Counted from the stretch's first letter, positions 25,566 through 34,688 are shown. The stretch: DNA of 64,000 nucleotides from Neobacillus ginsengisoli (GCF_030813055.1 NZ_JAUSTW010000003.1:629910-693909); one strand, 5' to 3'. The notes: a model not told the origin generated them from the sequence alone. Numbers and translations: made by a program.

Positions 25566-26615
25566 CTACAATGAGGAGATAGACACGGGTGCCAATGGAC
25601 GTACTCTCTTTATCAACTCCTCAAGGAACTGATCGGCACGGGCAAAACACGCAAGATGTCCAGCGTTCTTGATTAGAACAAATTCCTTGTGGGGAGCTTC
25701 AATCTCATCGTAATATGCTTTAGCCAGTTCAGTCGGCGTTAAAATGTCTGTATCTCCTTGAAAGATAAAGATTGGAACCTCAAACCGCATCCCGAGTTTT
25801 TTTATGTCAAAGGTCATTAATTCATCAAACAGCTGGTCAAGGGAAAAACTCATACCTTTAAAGATATCCATCATATCATTAATTTTGTGTTCCGGAGAAG
25901 AGAGCATAGAGGGCAAAAACAGGTCTGTAATCATATTGGGAACATCCTTAATAGCTTTAACGATCAATCGATTTCTCATGTCAAAGTCTTTACGACTCCA
26001 ATGGGATTGATCCGATCCCATTTTCTCAACCAACTGCACACCCTTTGTATTACCTGCTGTACGAAGAGCGTTGACTGTTAATTTGTATAAAAGATTTTGC
26101 TTTTGTGGATCTGAGGCATTCTGATCTGTGCCGACATAAGCATAAAAAAGGTCTGGCCGAAGCTTTGCCATCATGATACCAATCAGGCTGCCAACAGAGC
26201 TTCCAATGAGAATTACTTTTTGATGGCCGAGTTTATCGCGCAAGTATTCTGCTACCTCTATCCCATCCTGCGCGAGGCTGTCGAAAGTGATGGTTCCGCT
26301 GCCGTCTTTACCGTTCTTACCGAAAGTCTTTCCTGCTCCACGCTGATCCCACTGAACGACAATGAAGTGCTTCTCCCATGAACGCAACAACGGACTGAAG
26401 ATGGAATAGGTCGAAGCCGGACCGCCATGAATCAATAACAAAACGGGGTTGTTCCGATTCTCGCCGCGAATCGTGATCCACTGATCGATGCCGCTAATTT
26501 TAACGTAACATCCTTCAACGATGCTGTTCGCTGTACTGATCTGAAGTTCCTTGGCCTTCTTATCCTGATTACGCTTTCGCAGAACGATTTCCCGCAGGAT
26601 ATTGGTTTTACTCAT
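25566..26615 (-). CDS. Alpha/beta hydrolase (proline iminopeptidase-like)
   Basis: Encodes 349 residues. VLLLIHGGPASTYSIF gives the HGGP oxyanion motif, WDQRGAG the next loop, and GSSVGSLIGIM the nucleophile elbow. FQGDTDILTP and KNAGHLACFARA supply Asp and His. This is the S33-like group that includes proline iminopeptidases and esterases; the substrate is open. The chosen ATG 26615 has GAGGG 9 nt upstream; an in-frame extension to 26666 lacks a ribosome site. A TetR relic lies directly downstream, so the gene may have lost its regulator. Confidence 0.88.
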   Translation of the reverse strand: MSKTNILREIVLRKRNQDKKAKELQISTANSIVEGCYVKISGIDQWITIRGENRNNPVLLLIHGGPASTYSIFSPLLRSWEKHFIVVQWDQRGAGKTFGKNGKDGSGTITFDSLAQDGIEVAEYLRDKLGHQKVILIGSSVGSLIGIMMAKLRPDLFYAYVGTDQNASDPQKQNLLYKLTVNALRTAGNTKGVQLVEKMGSDQSHWSRKDFDMRNRLIVKAIKDVPNMITDLFLPSMLSSPEHKINDMMDIFKGMSFSLDQLFDELMTFDIKKLGMRFEVPIFIFQGDTDILTPTELAKAYYDEIEAPHKEFVLIKNAGHLACFARADQFLEELIKRVRPLAPVSISSL

Positions 26616-26774
26616 TTGAACATGCCCTCTTTCCTTTTTAATGAGGTATTTTCTGGCAGCTGTCAATAATAAATTTTCATCATAATACCAGAGAAGATTT
26701 CTTTATAGATTCTTCACAACAGAAAATGTAATAAAATATCGTTCTTGAATGGTGGTTCAATAATCCTTACTCTA

Positions 26775-26850
26775 TTAAATGGCCCTTAAAATGAAATTAG
26801 ACGCATTTCTTATTAAAGAAATGCGCCCGATTGTGGAAGATCATTGCCTA
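26775..26850. repeat. Dispersed hairpin repeat copy
   Basis: ATTAAATGGCCC, then ACGCATTTCTTATTAAAGAA and ATGCGCCCGATTGTGGAAGA form a hairpin (GCATTTCTT against AAGAAATGC) and carry the family core GCGCCCGATT at 26823-26832. It occupies much of the gap between the hydrolase and the small membrane ORF. Confidence 0.65.
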
Positions 26851-26963
26851 AATATTATTCAATGTACATCCTAGCTTTCATATCTTTTATGCCATAAGGT
26901 GGAAAATAAGAAATTGAAACCCATAAGCTCCTAAAGAGCTAATGCTACCCACTAAAACAACAA

Positions 26964-27149
26964 TCAACAATAAGACTTTTGTTCAGATTGTTGTTTCGCA
27001 TGGAGCAAATTAAGAAAGGCAAACATTAAACTAATTAAGAAGAAGACAATCCATAGCTTATTTAATGTAAAGGAGTCAAAGTTGATAAGATAAACTGCTA
27101 TGTAAAAAATATTAATTAAAAACATTATGATTAATATAGATTTCCTCAA
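26964..27149 (-). CDS. Small two-helix membrane protein
   Basis: Encodes 61 residues with two hydrophobic segments (about 4-23 and 30-50) and a polar tail KQQSEQKS. I chose TTG 27149, 9 nt after AGGGG; upstream in-frame codons have no initiation signals. No family recognised. A dispersed hairpin repeat (27253-27291) lies upstream. Confidence 0.45.
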   Translation of the reverse strand: MRKSILIIMFLINIFYIAVYLINFDSFTLNKLWIVFFLISLMFAFLNLLHAKQQSEQKSYC

Positions 27150-27252
27150 AAACACATCACCCCTATATCCCCAATTAACCCAAATTATACCATAGTATGT
27201 GTTTCTGATTGAACAATTTGATAACTCTATTTTAAGCACTTAACAACAAGAA

Positions 27253-27291
27253 AGAGCACAATTCTTGTTCTGGAATTGCGCCCTTTAATGG
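27253..27291. repeat. Dispersed hairpin repeat copy
   Basis: AAGAGCACAATTCTTGTTCT, then GGAATTGCGCCCTTTAATGG: hairpin with the family core GCGCCC, here in the variant joined to TTTAATGG. The same variant core occurs at 18672-18685. Confidence 0.65.
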
Positions 27292-27663
27292 GATTACTAA
27301 ATTCTGACCTCTCTCATAAAATCACCTTTCCACTGGTCATAAAAATCTACTCTTACAGTAATCTTAAACATGACTCTCTCCACTTCTTTCTAAAAATAAA
27401 CATAAAAGGAGCAACAAGCAGTAATTTGAGGTGAAAGATGATGCTGATATTGTATTCCATAAAAAAAATTGTTAATATAAAAATACAATTATGAGAGGAC
27501 TGATGGATGGATAATGATTAACTAATCTATATATTTATTTGAAATGAATAACTTCAAACTACAAAATATAGGGTTAGTCTATCCATTTTTATAAATCAGT
27601 TTACACTTTATTTGTCATGATTCCAATGGCAAAAAAGAACTTATTTAGAATAAGTGAAAGACT

Positions 27664-27697
27664 AATCCTTCCAATTACAAATTGGGAGGATTTTTTA
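27664..27697 (+). terminator. Terminator-like hairpin upstream of the ABC-F leader
   Basis: AATCCTTCCAATT (27664-27676) pairs with AATTGGGAGGATT (27680-27692), followed by TTTTTT. No gene precedes it on this strand. It may therefore be the first attenuator of the ABC-F leader, if transcription starts further upstream. Confidence 0.65.
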
Positions 27698-27766
27698 TTC
27701 TCTCATAGATAAGATTGATGTTTTTTTATCTGTAACTTTAATAAAATAAATAAAGGAGAGAGAGAA

Positions 27767-27820
27767 ATGAGCAATTCAGACACTATTGTTACGCATGTAA
27801 TACTCCGTATAAGTCGTTAA
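27767..27820 (+). CDS. Leader peptide upstream of the ABC-F gene (17 residues)
   Basis: AAAGGAG lies about 8 nt before ATG 27767. The 17-codon frame MSNSDTIVTHVILRISR ends at TAA 27820. Its last codons form one arm of a perfect 12-bp inverted repeat, the arrangement seen in translational or transcriptional attenuators of ribosome-targeting antibiotic resistance genes. Stalling on this peptide could expose the downstream gene. The prediction rests on position and structure. Confidence 0.65.
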   Translation: MSNSDTIVTHVILRISR

Positions 27821-27842
27821 TATCCATCAAACTTATACGGAG
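27803..27842 (+). promoter_or_regulatory. Attenuator hairpin overlapping the leader peptide
   Basis: CTCCGTATAAGT (27803-27814) pairs perfectly with ACTTATACGGAG (27831-27842). The 16-base loop contains the leader stop codon. There is no T-run, so it is more likely an anti-structure than a terminator. Confidence 0.7.
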
Positions 27843-27915
27843 AAATTTAGAATAGATGGATGTGCCGACTTTGTATAAAAAGTAAAAAGTGTTGATATAC
27901 AAAGGAGGAATTATA

Positions 27916-29394
27916 ATGTCAATGATACAAGTTCAAGACTTAACTTTTTCTTATCCAGGTAGTTTTGACAATATTTTTGAAGGTGTAAACTTTCAAATAG
28001 ATAGCGATTGGAAACTTGGATTTATCGGTAGAAATGGACGAGGTAAAACAACATTCTTTAATTTATTATTAGGGAATTATGAGTATAGTGGGAAAATCGT
28101 TTCTTCGGTAGAATTTAATTATTTTCCTTATCCAGTTTCGGATAAAAACAAGTATACTCATGAAATCTTTGAAGAAATTTGCCCGCAAGCAGAAGATTGG
28201 GAATTTCTTCGTGAAATATCCTATCTAAATGTTGATGCCGAGGTCATGTACCGACCATTTAAAACATTATCAAATGGGGAGCAAACAAAGGTGTTGCTTG
28301 CTGCACTTTTTTTGAATGAGGGTCAATTTCTATTAATTGATGAGCCAACCAATCATCTAGACACTGATGCACGAAAGATGGTCTCTGATTATCTAAGGAA
28401 GAAAAAAGGATTTATTTTAATTTCACATGACAGAATTTTTTTAGATGGATGCGTTGACCATATCTTATCTATAAATAGAGCAAATATTGAAGTTCAAAGT
28501 GGTAACTATTCTTCTTGGAAGTTAAATTTTGATAGACAGCAGGAACACGAAGAGGCAACAAATCAGCGTCTACAAAAAGACATAGGGAGATTAAAACAGT
28601 CTTCAAAGCGTTCAGCAGATTGGTCTAATCAAGTGGAAGCTTCCAAAAATGGGACAACGAATTCGGGTTCTAAGTTGGACAAGGGTTTTGTAGGACATAA
28701 AGCGGCAAAGATGATGAAGAGAGCAAAGAACCTTGAATCAAGGCAACAAAAAGCTATTGAGGAAAAGTCAAAACTGCTAAAAAATGTGGAAAAAACCGAG
28801 TCATTAAAATTAGAACCATTAGAATTTCAGTCAAATGAATTGATTGTTTTGGCTGATGTGTCTGTTAAGTACGATGACCATGTAGTGAATAAGCCAATTA
28901 GCTTTAAAGTTGAACAAGGTGACCGAATTGTACTTGATGGAAAGAATGGAAGCGGAAAAAGTAGTATCCTAAAACTAATTCTAGGAAATCCCATACAGCA
29001 TACAGGTACAATGAATTTAGGTTCAGGCCTCATTATTTCCTATGTCCAACAAGATACTTCTCATTTGAAGGGACTGTTATCGGACTTTATTGAAATGCAT
29101 GAGATTGATGAAACGTTATTTAAATCCATCCTACGTAAGATGGATTTTGACCGAATTCAATTTGAGAAAGATATATCTCATTATTCTGGTGGACAAAAGA
29201 AAAAGCTGCTTATAGCCAAAAGTTTATGTAAAAAAGCTCATTTATATATTTGGGATGAACCGTTAAATTTTATTGATATTTATTCGCGCATGCAGATTGA
29301 AGAGCTTATTCAAAGATTTAATCCCACAATGGTTATTGTTGAGCATGATCAGGCATTTCAACAAACAGTTGCAACAAAAACTATATCTATGTAG
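27916..29394 (+). CDS. ABC-F ribosomal protection protein, Lsa type
   Basis: Encodes 492 residues with two ATPase domains and no membrane segment. Walker A motifs are GRNGRGKT (38-45, Lys44) and GKNGSGKS (342-349, Lys348); signature motifs are LSNGEQ and YSGGQKKK; Walker B is LLIDEPTNHLD in the first half and IWDEPLNFID in the second. The N-terminal wording and the IWDEPLN variant match Lsa-type antibiotic resistance ABC-F proteins, which dislodge lincosamides, streptogramin A and pleuromutilins from the ribosome. The linker (about 190-300) is charged. ATG 27916 has AAAGGAGG 7 nt upstream. The leader peptide and hairpin upstream predict drug induction. Exact spectrum cannot be read from sequence. 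Confidence 0.9.
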   Translation: MSMIQVQDLTFSYPGSFDNIFEGVNFQIDSDWKLGFIGRNGRGKTTFFNLLLGNYEYSGKIVSSVEFNYFPYPVSDKNKYTHEIFEEICPQAEDWEFLREISYLNVDAEVMYRPFKTLSNGEQTKVLLAALFLNEGQFLLIDEPTNHLDTDARKMVSDYLRKKKGFILISHDRIFLDGCVDHILSINRANIEVQSGNYSSWKLNFDRQQEHEEATNQRLQKDIGRLKQSSKRSADWSNQVEASKNGTTNSGSKLDKGFVGHKAAKMMKRAKNLESRQQKAIEEKSKLLKNVEKTESLKLEPLEFQSNELIVLADVSVKYDDHVVNKPISFKVEQGDRIVLDGKNGSGKSSILKLILGNPIQHTGTMNLGSGLIISYVQQDTSHLKGLLSDFIEMHEIDETLFKSILRKMDFDRIQFEKDISHYSGGQKKKLLIAKSLCKKAHLYIWDEPLNFIDIYSRMQIEELIQRFNPTMVIVEHDQAFQQTVATKTISM

Positions 29395-29518
29395 TTAAAT
29401 ATGAAAAATGAAGATATAATCAGTAAATCAGGTAATTAAACTATATGGTGCTTTAGTTGAAGAACGTAGCTAAAATGATCAAACTTTTTTATGAAAACTA
29501 AACATAAATCTGTTAGAG

Positions 29519-29567
29519 AAGAATCTATTTTGATCAATCTTTTTTCAAAATGGATTCTTTTTTTTAT
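29519..29567 (+). terminator. Terminator of the ABC-F gene
   Basis: AAGAATCTATTTTGA (29519-29533) pairs with TCAAAATGGATTCTT (29545-29559), one wobble, then TTTTTTT. It belongs to the same hairpin family as 15911-15952. Confidence 0.85.
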
Positions 29568-29605
29568 CGTAAAATACTGGTTTATGAGGTGTTTTTGAAC
29601 AAACT

Positions 29606-29776
29606 TTATTTTAAAGCAACAGCCACAATGTCTAATTCCTGCCCGAGATTAGAAAAAGAAGCTCTTTCTTAAGGTTTATTGACCGCACCAACAGAAATCA
29701 CTTCATCATAAACTGCAGGAAAGCCAACATTGGCATTCTCATTGCCGGAAACAGCTACAACGAGAATTTCTATTAT
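29606..29776 (-). pseudogene. Relic of a subtilisin-like protease
   Basis: The minus strand reads EILVVAVSGNENANVGFPAV and YDEVISVGAVNKP, then an in-frame stop, then ERASFSNLGQELDIVAVA and another stop. SGNE is the oxyanion-hole segment of S8 proteases, and FPA..VISVGAV and SN.G..LDIVA are the usual following blocks. The fragment covers about 55 residues of the catalytic domain only. It is not a copy of the intact protease at 1495 at the DNA level. Confidence 0.8.
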
Positions 29777-29930
29777 TAAAAATGAATTTAAATACTCTTT
29801 TTCTTGACAAGAAAAGGTTTCTCCTTATTGAAGTAACCTCGCCGTTAGATTAAGTAAAAATATTCATAAAGTATCATATTACATAAACCACCAAGTGTTA
29901 TTCAAGAATTTGGCCCGATGGTTGACAAGA

Positions 29931-29970
29931 AAAATCCTGCTTTTCAAGCAGGATTTTGATCAATCTTTTT
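29931..29970 (+). terminator. Hairpin terminator in a gene-free region
   Basis: AAAATCCTGC / GCAGGATTTT (29931-29957) followed by GATCAATCTTTTTT. The tail GATCAATC plus T-run also occurs inside the ABC-F terminator loop near 29534. Confidence 0.65.
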
Positions 29971-30157
29971 TACATCTTTTTTATAAACGGTACGACTTTC
30001 TAATAAACAGTAAAACTTTGTTTCAAACCAACAATTCCGTGCTTGACTTTTTATTTTTGTACATTTATAAACAGTTTCCAACTATTTTACGGTTTCTAAC
30101 TTTATTTAACTTTTCCAACTTTATTTTATCTATTCAATAAAAGGAATCGAATGAATT

Positions 30158-30625
30158 TTACTTAACTTTTTCCTTATCATAGATATCTTCCTGCCATAAC
30201 TGATAAAAATATAGAATGACGGCTAATATTGTCATTGTCAAAAGGTTGTTGAGTGGAGAGAAACTACCAGATTCTCTTATCTCTAGCTTGTTTAACATTT
30301 TAGTAAGACCCATCCCGTAAAAGAGATCGATTATTAAATTAACAATAATATATATCCAAAATTTACGAAATGTAAAATAAAATATCCATATTGTACCGAC
30401 CAAGAATATGCCATATACAGTAAATAACGGTGCTATTTTGTCCCAGCTTAAAAGAGTCTCTTTAAATTTCCACCAGTTATATGACCAAGCCATTTGTGCT
30501 AATATTGTGTTGAGCACTGTAGCAAATAGAGCAACAGGCATATATCTTCGAATTGCTGAACGGTCTAAAAAGATCAAAGAAATCCAAGGAATAATAAATA
30601 TAGACCAACTAACCACTTTAACCAT
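30158..30625 (-). CDS. CBO0543-family membrane protein
   Basis: Encodes 155 residues with four to five hydrophobic segments and aromatic loop motifs (WSYNWWKF). Overall pattern and size match the CBO0543 family of Firmicute integral membrane proteins, function unknown. A related gene lies at 33502. The gene is bounded by AT-rich gaps and appears monocistronic. ATG 30625 is preceded by an AAAGGA-like site. Confidence 0.7.
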   Translation of the reverse strand: MVKVVSWSIFIIPWISLIFLDRSAIRRYMPVALFATVLNTILAQMAWSYNWWKFKETLLSWDKIAPLFTVYGIFLVGTIWIFYFTFRKFWIYIIVNLIIDLFYGMGLTKMLNKLEIRESGSFSPLNNLLTMTILAVILYFYQLWQEDIYDKEKVK

Positions 30626-30894
30626 TTTATAAGTCCTTTCATTATTAACTTTATATATAACTTGTCCTGTATTGGTAAATAAAATGTATTTTCTTCAACT
30701 CCTGCCCTGTTAGTTGAAAACGAAATATGCTTAAAAGCTGCCTCATTTCTTCATAATCCAGTAGAATTAGTCTCATTAAAAAAGGTAAAATAGAAAGTAC
30801 CAGCACGACTTTTTAGAAGGTAGTTATTATTTATTAAAGCTAACAATTTCAAACAATCATATTGGAATAAATCCGTTAATGAGGTGTATTTTAA

Positions 30895-31404
30895 TTGAAA
30901 GTCATTGAAACTGATAGGTTGATACTTCGTTGGTTATCAACTGATGATGCAGCGTTTATTCTCGAACTTTTGAATGATCCTTCTTGGTTACGTTTCATAG
31001 GGGATAAAGGTGTGAGAACTCTAGAAAATGCTAGAAACTATATTTTAACAGGACCAATGGACATGTACTCCAAACTGGGCTTTGGTCTTTATTTGGCAGA
31101 ACTAAAGGATGGAAGGATTCCAATTGGAATTTGCGGATTGATAAAAAGAGACTCTTTAGAAGATGTCGATATTGGATTTGCTTTTTTATCGAGATTCCAG
31201 TCTAAAGGTTATGCCTATGAGGCAGCCTCTGCTACGATGGCGTATGGAATCGAGCAACTGGGTCTCAATCGGATTCTAGGAATAACCTCTAAGGACAATT
31301 ATGATTCATCCAGGCTTCTTGAAAAAATCGGAATGACATTTGAACGTATCGTTATACTTCCTCATGAAACGGAAGAGCTTAAATTGTTTTCATCTACATT
31401 TTAG
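30895..31404 (+). CDS. GNAT acetyltransferase (RimJ/RimL-like)
   Basis: Encodes 169 residues. IETDRLILRWLSTDDA at the N-terminus, GICGLIKRDSLEDVDIGFAF in the middle and SKGYAYEAASATMAYG with LGITSKDNYDSSRLLEKIGM identify a RimJ/RimL-type N-acetyltransferase; the acetyl-CoA loop is RFQSKGYAYE. Start is TTG 30895, 8 nt after GAGGTG. The substrate could be a protein N-terminus or a small amine. It stands alone. Confidence 0.9.
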   Translation: MKVIETDRLILRWLSTDDAAFILELLNDPSWLRFIGDKGVRTLENARNYILTGPMDMYSKLGFGLYLAELKDGRIPIGICGLIKRDSLEDVDIGFAFLSRFQSKGYAYEAASATMAYGIEQLGLNRILGITSKDNYDSSRLLEKIGMTFERIVILPHETEELKLFSSTF

Positions 31405-31521
31405 GCTCTGTTAAACAACCGTATTGTTTTAAGTTAAAATAATAGCTTGGCGATTTGAACAGCACCCGTTGAATACGTCCTTTATGTCGTAATAGGCTCC
31501 AACTAAGTAACAAATTCAAAA

Positions 31522-31550
31522 AAAAGAGGGCTGAAATTCAGTCCTCTTTT
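31522..31550 (-). terminator. Terminator of uppP
   Basis: AAAAGAGGGCTGAA pairs with its near-complement up to 31550. Read on the minus strand it ends in eight T. It lies about 50 bases past the uppP stop. Confidence 0.8.
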
Positions 31551-31601
31551 GAAACAGTATATGAACTTTTTTAAGAAAATTAAACCCACGGAGATCTTTT
31601 C

Positions 31602-32423
31602 TTATATAAATCGGCTTATTAAGATCAATGCCCCCACTACCCAACAATAAATGGCAAATGGCATCATCGCATTAATTTCTTTTGTCTTAAACCATTTCAT
31701 CAGAATCCAAACACTTATATAGGCGAACACCCCAGCAAGTACACCACCAAAGAGGGACATTGGAAGCAATCCATGTGTTCCGCTCTTTGCCAACTTCGGA
31801 ACTTCCAAGATACTTGCACCTAAAATGATTGGAGTAGCTAATAACATTGACATTTTTGCTGATGCCTCATGCTTTAGTCCCATCCAAAATCCGGCTGTCA
31901 TGCTGGAGCCTGAGCGAGAGAATCCAGGTATTAATGCTAATGATTGAAATAAACCAATTACAACCGCTTGTCCATAGCTAAGGTCCTTGATTTCTTTTGT
32001 TCCACGAGATTGCATTTTTTCTCCAAAGTAGAGAAAAAATCCGTTTACGATTAAAAAGATCGATGCGCTTGTTACGCTACTGAATATCATTGTTAATTTT
32101 TTTTCAAAAATAACACCGATAAGAGCTGCTGGCAATGTTGCTACAATTAACAGAAGTAAAACCTTCCTATTCATTTTAGCATCACCACTAAAAATAGAGC
32201 GAATTAGATCAATCCAATCTCTCCAAAAGAACACCAACAGTGCTACGGCAGTTCCTAAATGAAGCATAACTACATATGGCAGAAAATGCTCTTTTAAAAA
32301 CACCGGACTCAAGTTCCAATGAAATACATACGGTGTTAGTACGCCATGTGCAACACTGCTAATAGGGAAAAGCTCTGTTATACCTTGAATAATAGCAAAC
32401 ACAATTGTTTTAATAATATCCAC
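31602..32423 (-). CDS. uppP: Undecaprenyl-diphosphatase UppP/BacA
   Basis: Encodes 273 residues and about eight helices. The two signature loops are ELFPISSVAHG (about 16-26; the common form is ELLPVSSTGH) and LIPGFSRSGSSMT (about 165-177). UppP recycles undecaprenyl pyrophosphate to the monophosphate carrier used for peptidoglycan and teichoic acid synthesis, and extra copies can give bacitracin tolerance. The substituted first motif suggests a diverged paralogue rather than the main copy. Start ATG 32423 has an AAAGAAGG-like site. Confidence 0.92.
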   Translation of the reverse strand: MDIIKTIVFAIIQGITELFPISSVAHGVLTPYVFHWNLSPVFLKEHFLPYVVMLHLGTAVALLVFFWRDWIDLIRSIFSGDAKMNRKVLLLLIVATLPAALIGVIFEKKLTMIFSSVTSASIFLIVNGFFLYFGEKMQSRGTKEIKDLSYGQAVVIGLFQSLALIPGFSRSGSSMTAGFWMGLKHEASAKMSMLLATPIILGASILEVPKLAKSGTHGLLPMSLFGGVLAGVFAYISVWILMKWFKTKEINAMMPFAIYCWVVGALILISRFI

Positions 32424-32661
32424 AGTTGATACCAGCCTTCTTTGTAATTTTGTAACTACTTCATTATAGCAATTTGTGATAAATAATAAAGAATACGAGG
32501 GATATTATTAACACTAACTTTACAATTGATATGGAGTATGACAATGGAATAAAACAATATTCGCCTACTGCGCAATAAACATTACTTGTTCAACTCCCGT
32601 TGGCTGAATAAGAAAAAAAGCTACTTATTTCGGCAGCATGTTCTTTTAGCAGAACATCTAT

Positions 32662-33108
32662 TTACTTAATGTTATAGGATTGTTCCAAATGAAGTAAAGA
32701 TTGTTCGACTTTATAAAGACCCTTATAGTCTTGATTAGCTATTGCAGTTTTAGTATCAATTAAATCTTTTTGTAAAGAGTCTATTATTTCTTTTGAAGCA
32801 TTTAACTTTTTAGCAAGATTGACTGCACCATCTTCATACAATACAACTGTATCAAGATTCCCTTTATTTTTAGTAAAATCTATTGTTTTTACTTTCCCTT
32901 TTTTCAAAACTCCATTTAAGAAGATATGAGTATTATGAATTGCTTGACCCAAAGTGCCATTTCCAGTAATTGGTTCCCCCTTAATGTTTTGCACAACAGG
33001 AGAAACTGATTTGTTAACAGATTCTTTGGACACCTGATCGTGAACTTTAATCCAAGTTAATCCTCCAACGATTGCTAAGATTAAGATTCCAATAGAAATT
33101 TTTTCCAT
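32662..33108 (-). CDS. Membrane-anchored hypothetical protein
   Basis: Encodes 148 residues. One N-terminal hydrophobic helix (about 4-20) is followed by an extracellular polar domain with NKGNLDTVVLYEDGAVNLAKKLN and a C-terminal coiled-coil-like helix (DSLQKDLIDTKTAIANQDYKG). There is no lipobox cysteine. AGGAGG lies 4-5 nt before ATG 33108. No family recognised. Neighbours give no hint. Confidence 0.6.
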   Translation of the reverse strand: MEKISIGILILAIVGGLTWIKVHDQVSKESVNKSVSPVVQNIKGEPITGNGTLGQAIHNTHIFLNGVLKKGKVKTIDFTKNKGNLDTVVLYEDGAVNLAKKLNASKEIIDSLQKDLIDTKTAIANQDYKGLYKVEQSLLHLEQSYNIK

Positions 33109-33280
33109 ACTTACCTCCTATTTTAAATCTCTTTAGACTATTATCCACTTACATAGAACAAATTTAGTAAATATAGAATTCCTTGATGCTTGCCACACGA
33201 TTAACAAAAATAGTATGCCATTTATGATATAATTATTTTATCATAATTTTCCATTTATTTAATGATTTATAATCGCTAAT

Positions 33281-33360
33281 TTATTAAAGAATGTAAGTCA
33301 GCTGAAAGGATAACCATTGAAGATGTAGTAAAAGATATTATCGAAAAAGAGAAAAATTAA
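33281..33360 (+). pseudogene. Startless coding remnant
   Basis: A short frame FIKECKSAERITIEDVVKDI and IEKEKN lies between stop codons with no start and is followed 12 bases later by a terminator. It looks like the tail of a lost gene. Family unknown. Confidence 0.35.
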
Positions 33361-33371
33361 ACATTAAATGA

Positions 33372-33407
33372 AAGGCATTCTTTCCAGGAATGTCTTTTTT
33401 TGTGCTA
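33372..33407 (+). terminator. Terminator after a coding remnant
   Basis: GGCATTC / GGAATGTC hairpin followed by TTTTTTTGT. Confidence 0.7.
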
Positions 33408-33461
33408 TCAGACCTTTTAATAAACTAACTCTTCTTAAGCACCTGCCCGTTGCTTGAAGAA

Positions 33462-33492
33462 TAAAAAAGCATTACCGTTGTTCCAGTAATGC
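33462..33492 (-). terminator. Terminator of the second CBO0543 gene
   Basis: GCATTAC (33469-33475) pairs with GTAATGC (33486-33492); the minus strand continues into TTTTTT. It lies just past the stop codon at 33502. Confidence 0.8.
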
Positions 33493-33501
33493 ACCCTTAA
33501 C

Positions 33502-33960
33502 TTAACTTTTTTCAATCTTACAAATCCACTTATAATAATTCAGTAAAATAACTAACAAAACAGGGTCAGCAATAATAGAATACTCCAATTTCCACCACCC
33601 ATAATGGAAGTACCCCCAAGGTTTTGGAAGTAATGCTATTACTTCATAGATCAGCATAAATCCTATCCAATAAATATAATAAAGAATTCTTTGTAATAAT
33701 GGAGAGTTAAAAGGATACCAGTTCAAAAACATCATATTTACAGGTGGTAAAAGCATTGTAAGGGTAGGTAAAGCTTCCCAATCAACAGCTTGTGTAAAGT
33801 ACCAATAACCGTGGTATTTTTGGTCAATAAATAAATCAGCAAAAATCTGTAAAGAAACGGTGAACGACCAAATATGAATAATCTGATTTTTAGTAAGTCG
33901 CTTGTTAGTTATAAAAGCTATTAAATTAAAAAGAATAACAGCAATAATAAGTCCAATCAT
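33502..33960 (-). CDS. CBO0543-family membrane protein
   Basis: Encodes 152 residues with four to five helices. FTVSLQIFADLFIDQKYHGYWY, MLLPPVNMMFLNWYPF and LPKPWGYFHYGWWK are typical of the CBO0543 family, often seen near spore-related or lipid genes in Bacillaceae but without assigned function. It is distantly related to the product at 30158. The terminator directly downstream and the gap upstream make it monocistronic. Confidence 0.8.
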   Translation of the reverse strand: MIGLIIAVILFNLIAFITNKRLTKNQIIHIWSFTVSLQIFADLFIDQKYHGYWYFTQAVDWEALPTLTMLLPPVNMMFLNWYPFNSPLLQRILYYIYWIGFMLIYEVIALLPKPWGYFHYGWWKLEYSIIADPVLLVILLNYYKWICKIEKS

Positions 33961-34093
33961 AAAAAATGTCCTTTTTTAACTTATTTTCTCTTATCATTGT
34001 TCAATTATTCTGCTTACGATAGCACAATAAATAAAGTAGGGAAACCTCTTTCGAGGATTCCCCCTTTAAGGACAATCCTTCACAAATTTTTTT

Positions 34094-34180
34094 CTATTTA
34101 TTAATTAATTCAGTACCATAATCCTCCTGCTTGATTGCAAGATCACACTTCTTAATAAACGCTTTTAATTCGTGTTCCAT
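34094..34180 (-). pseudogene. Truncated SnoaL/DUF4440-like gene (N-terminus only)
   Basis: ATG 34180 follows GGAGG at 5 nt and opens 28 codons, MEHELKAFIKKCDLAIKQED and YGTELINK. The first 20 residues look like the start of a SnoaL-like (NTF2-fold) protein, normally about 130 residues. The rest is missing. Confidence 0.6.
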
Positions 34181-34337
34181 AATAGCCTCCATAGTAAATT
34201 TTCACTTTATTAATACGTGTTAAAAAACTCCGTTAAGACAAAAAGTTCAATAAAATAAGTCTGTTGACTTAACTAAAGTCAATGAAAGGTCTTAATCCAG
34301 CTATTACAATGAAATAAAAAACAAAGGAGATTATTTT

Positions 34338-34688
34338 ATGACTAATGTTGGATATAACCGAACATCCGAGCGAAAATATGCATTATCTGCTGGCACAGCA
34401 CTTATGGTCATGACCCTTGCTGCATTGTTTTCCTATGGACTTGTTCTTGGAAGGCTTGTAGTTGAAGGAGATGCCAGCGCCACATTTCATAACATCAAGT
34501 CATCAATTGCACTTTTTAATGCCGGGATTATGGGTTGGCTTATCATCCTAATATGTGACATTGTGGTCGCATGGAGTTTCTATATATTCCTGAAGCCACT
34601 AAATAAACTAAATGATGCTCTTACCACTAATCATGTTTTATTGCCAAGATACGTTTTCTCAAAATTCCATAAAATATTCTGTAGTTAA
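34338..34688 (+). pseudogene. Truncated DUF4386 membrane protein
   Basis: Encodes 116 codons. The first ~95 residues, with two helices (18-42 and 60-85) and the segment FNAGIMGWLIILICDIVVAW, match the N-terminal half of DUF4386 proteins, which normally run to about 220 residues. After LNKLNDALTT the sequence departs from the family and ends in an unrelated basic tail. Ribosome site AAAGGAG is intact, so a short product may still be made. Confidence 0.78.

Noticed and set aside
27620..27711. 31-codon frame MIPMAKKNLFRISERLI.. upstream of the ABC-F leader
   Set aside because: No ribosome site, and the frame reads straight through a strong terminator hairpin.
29895..30140. 81-codon plus-strand frame
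   Set aside because: It starts inside a hairpin repeat, has no ribosome site and is almost pure F/L/N from AT-rich DNA.
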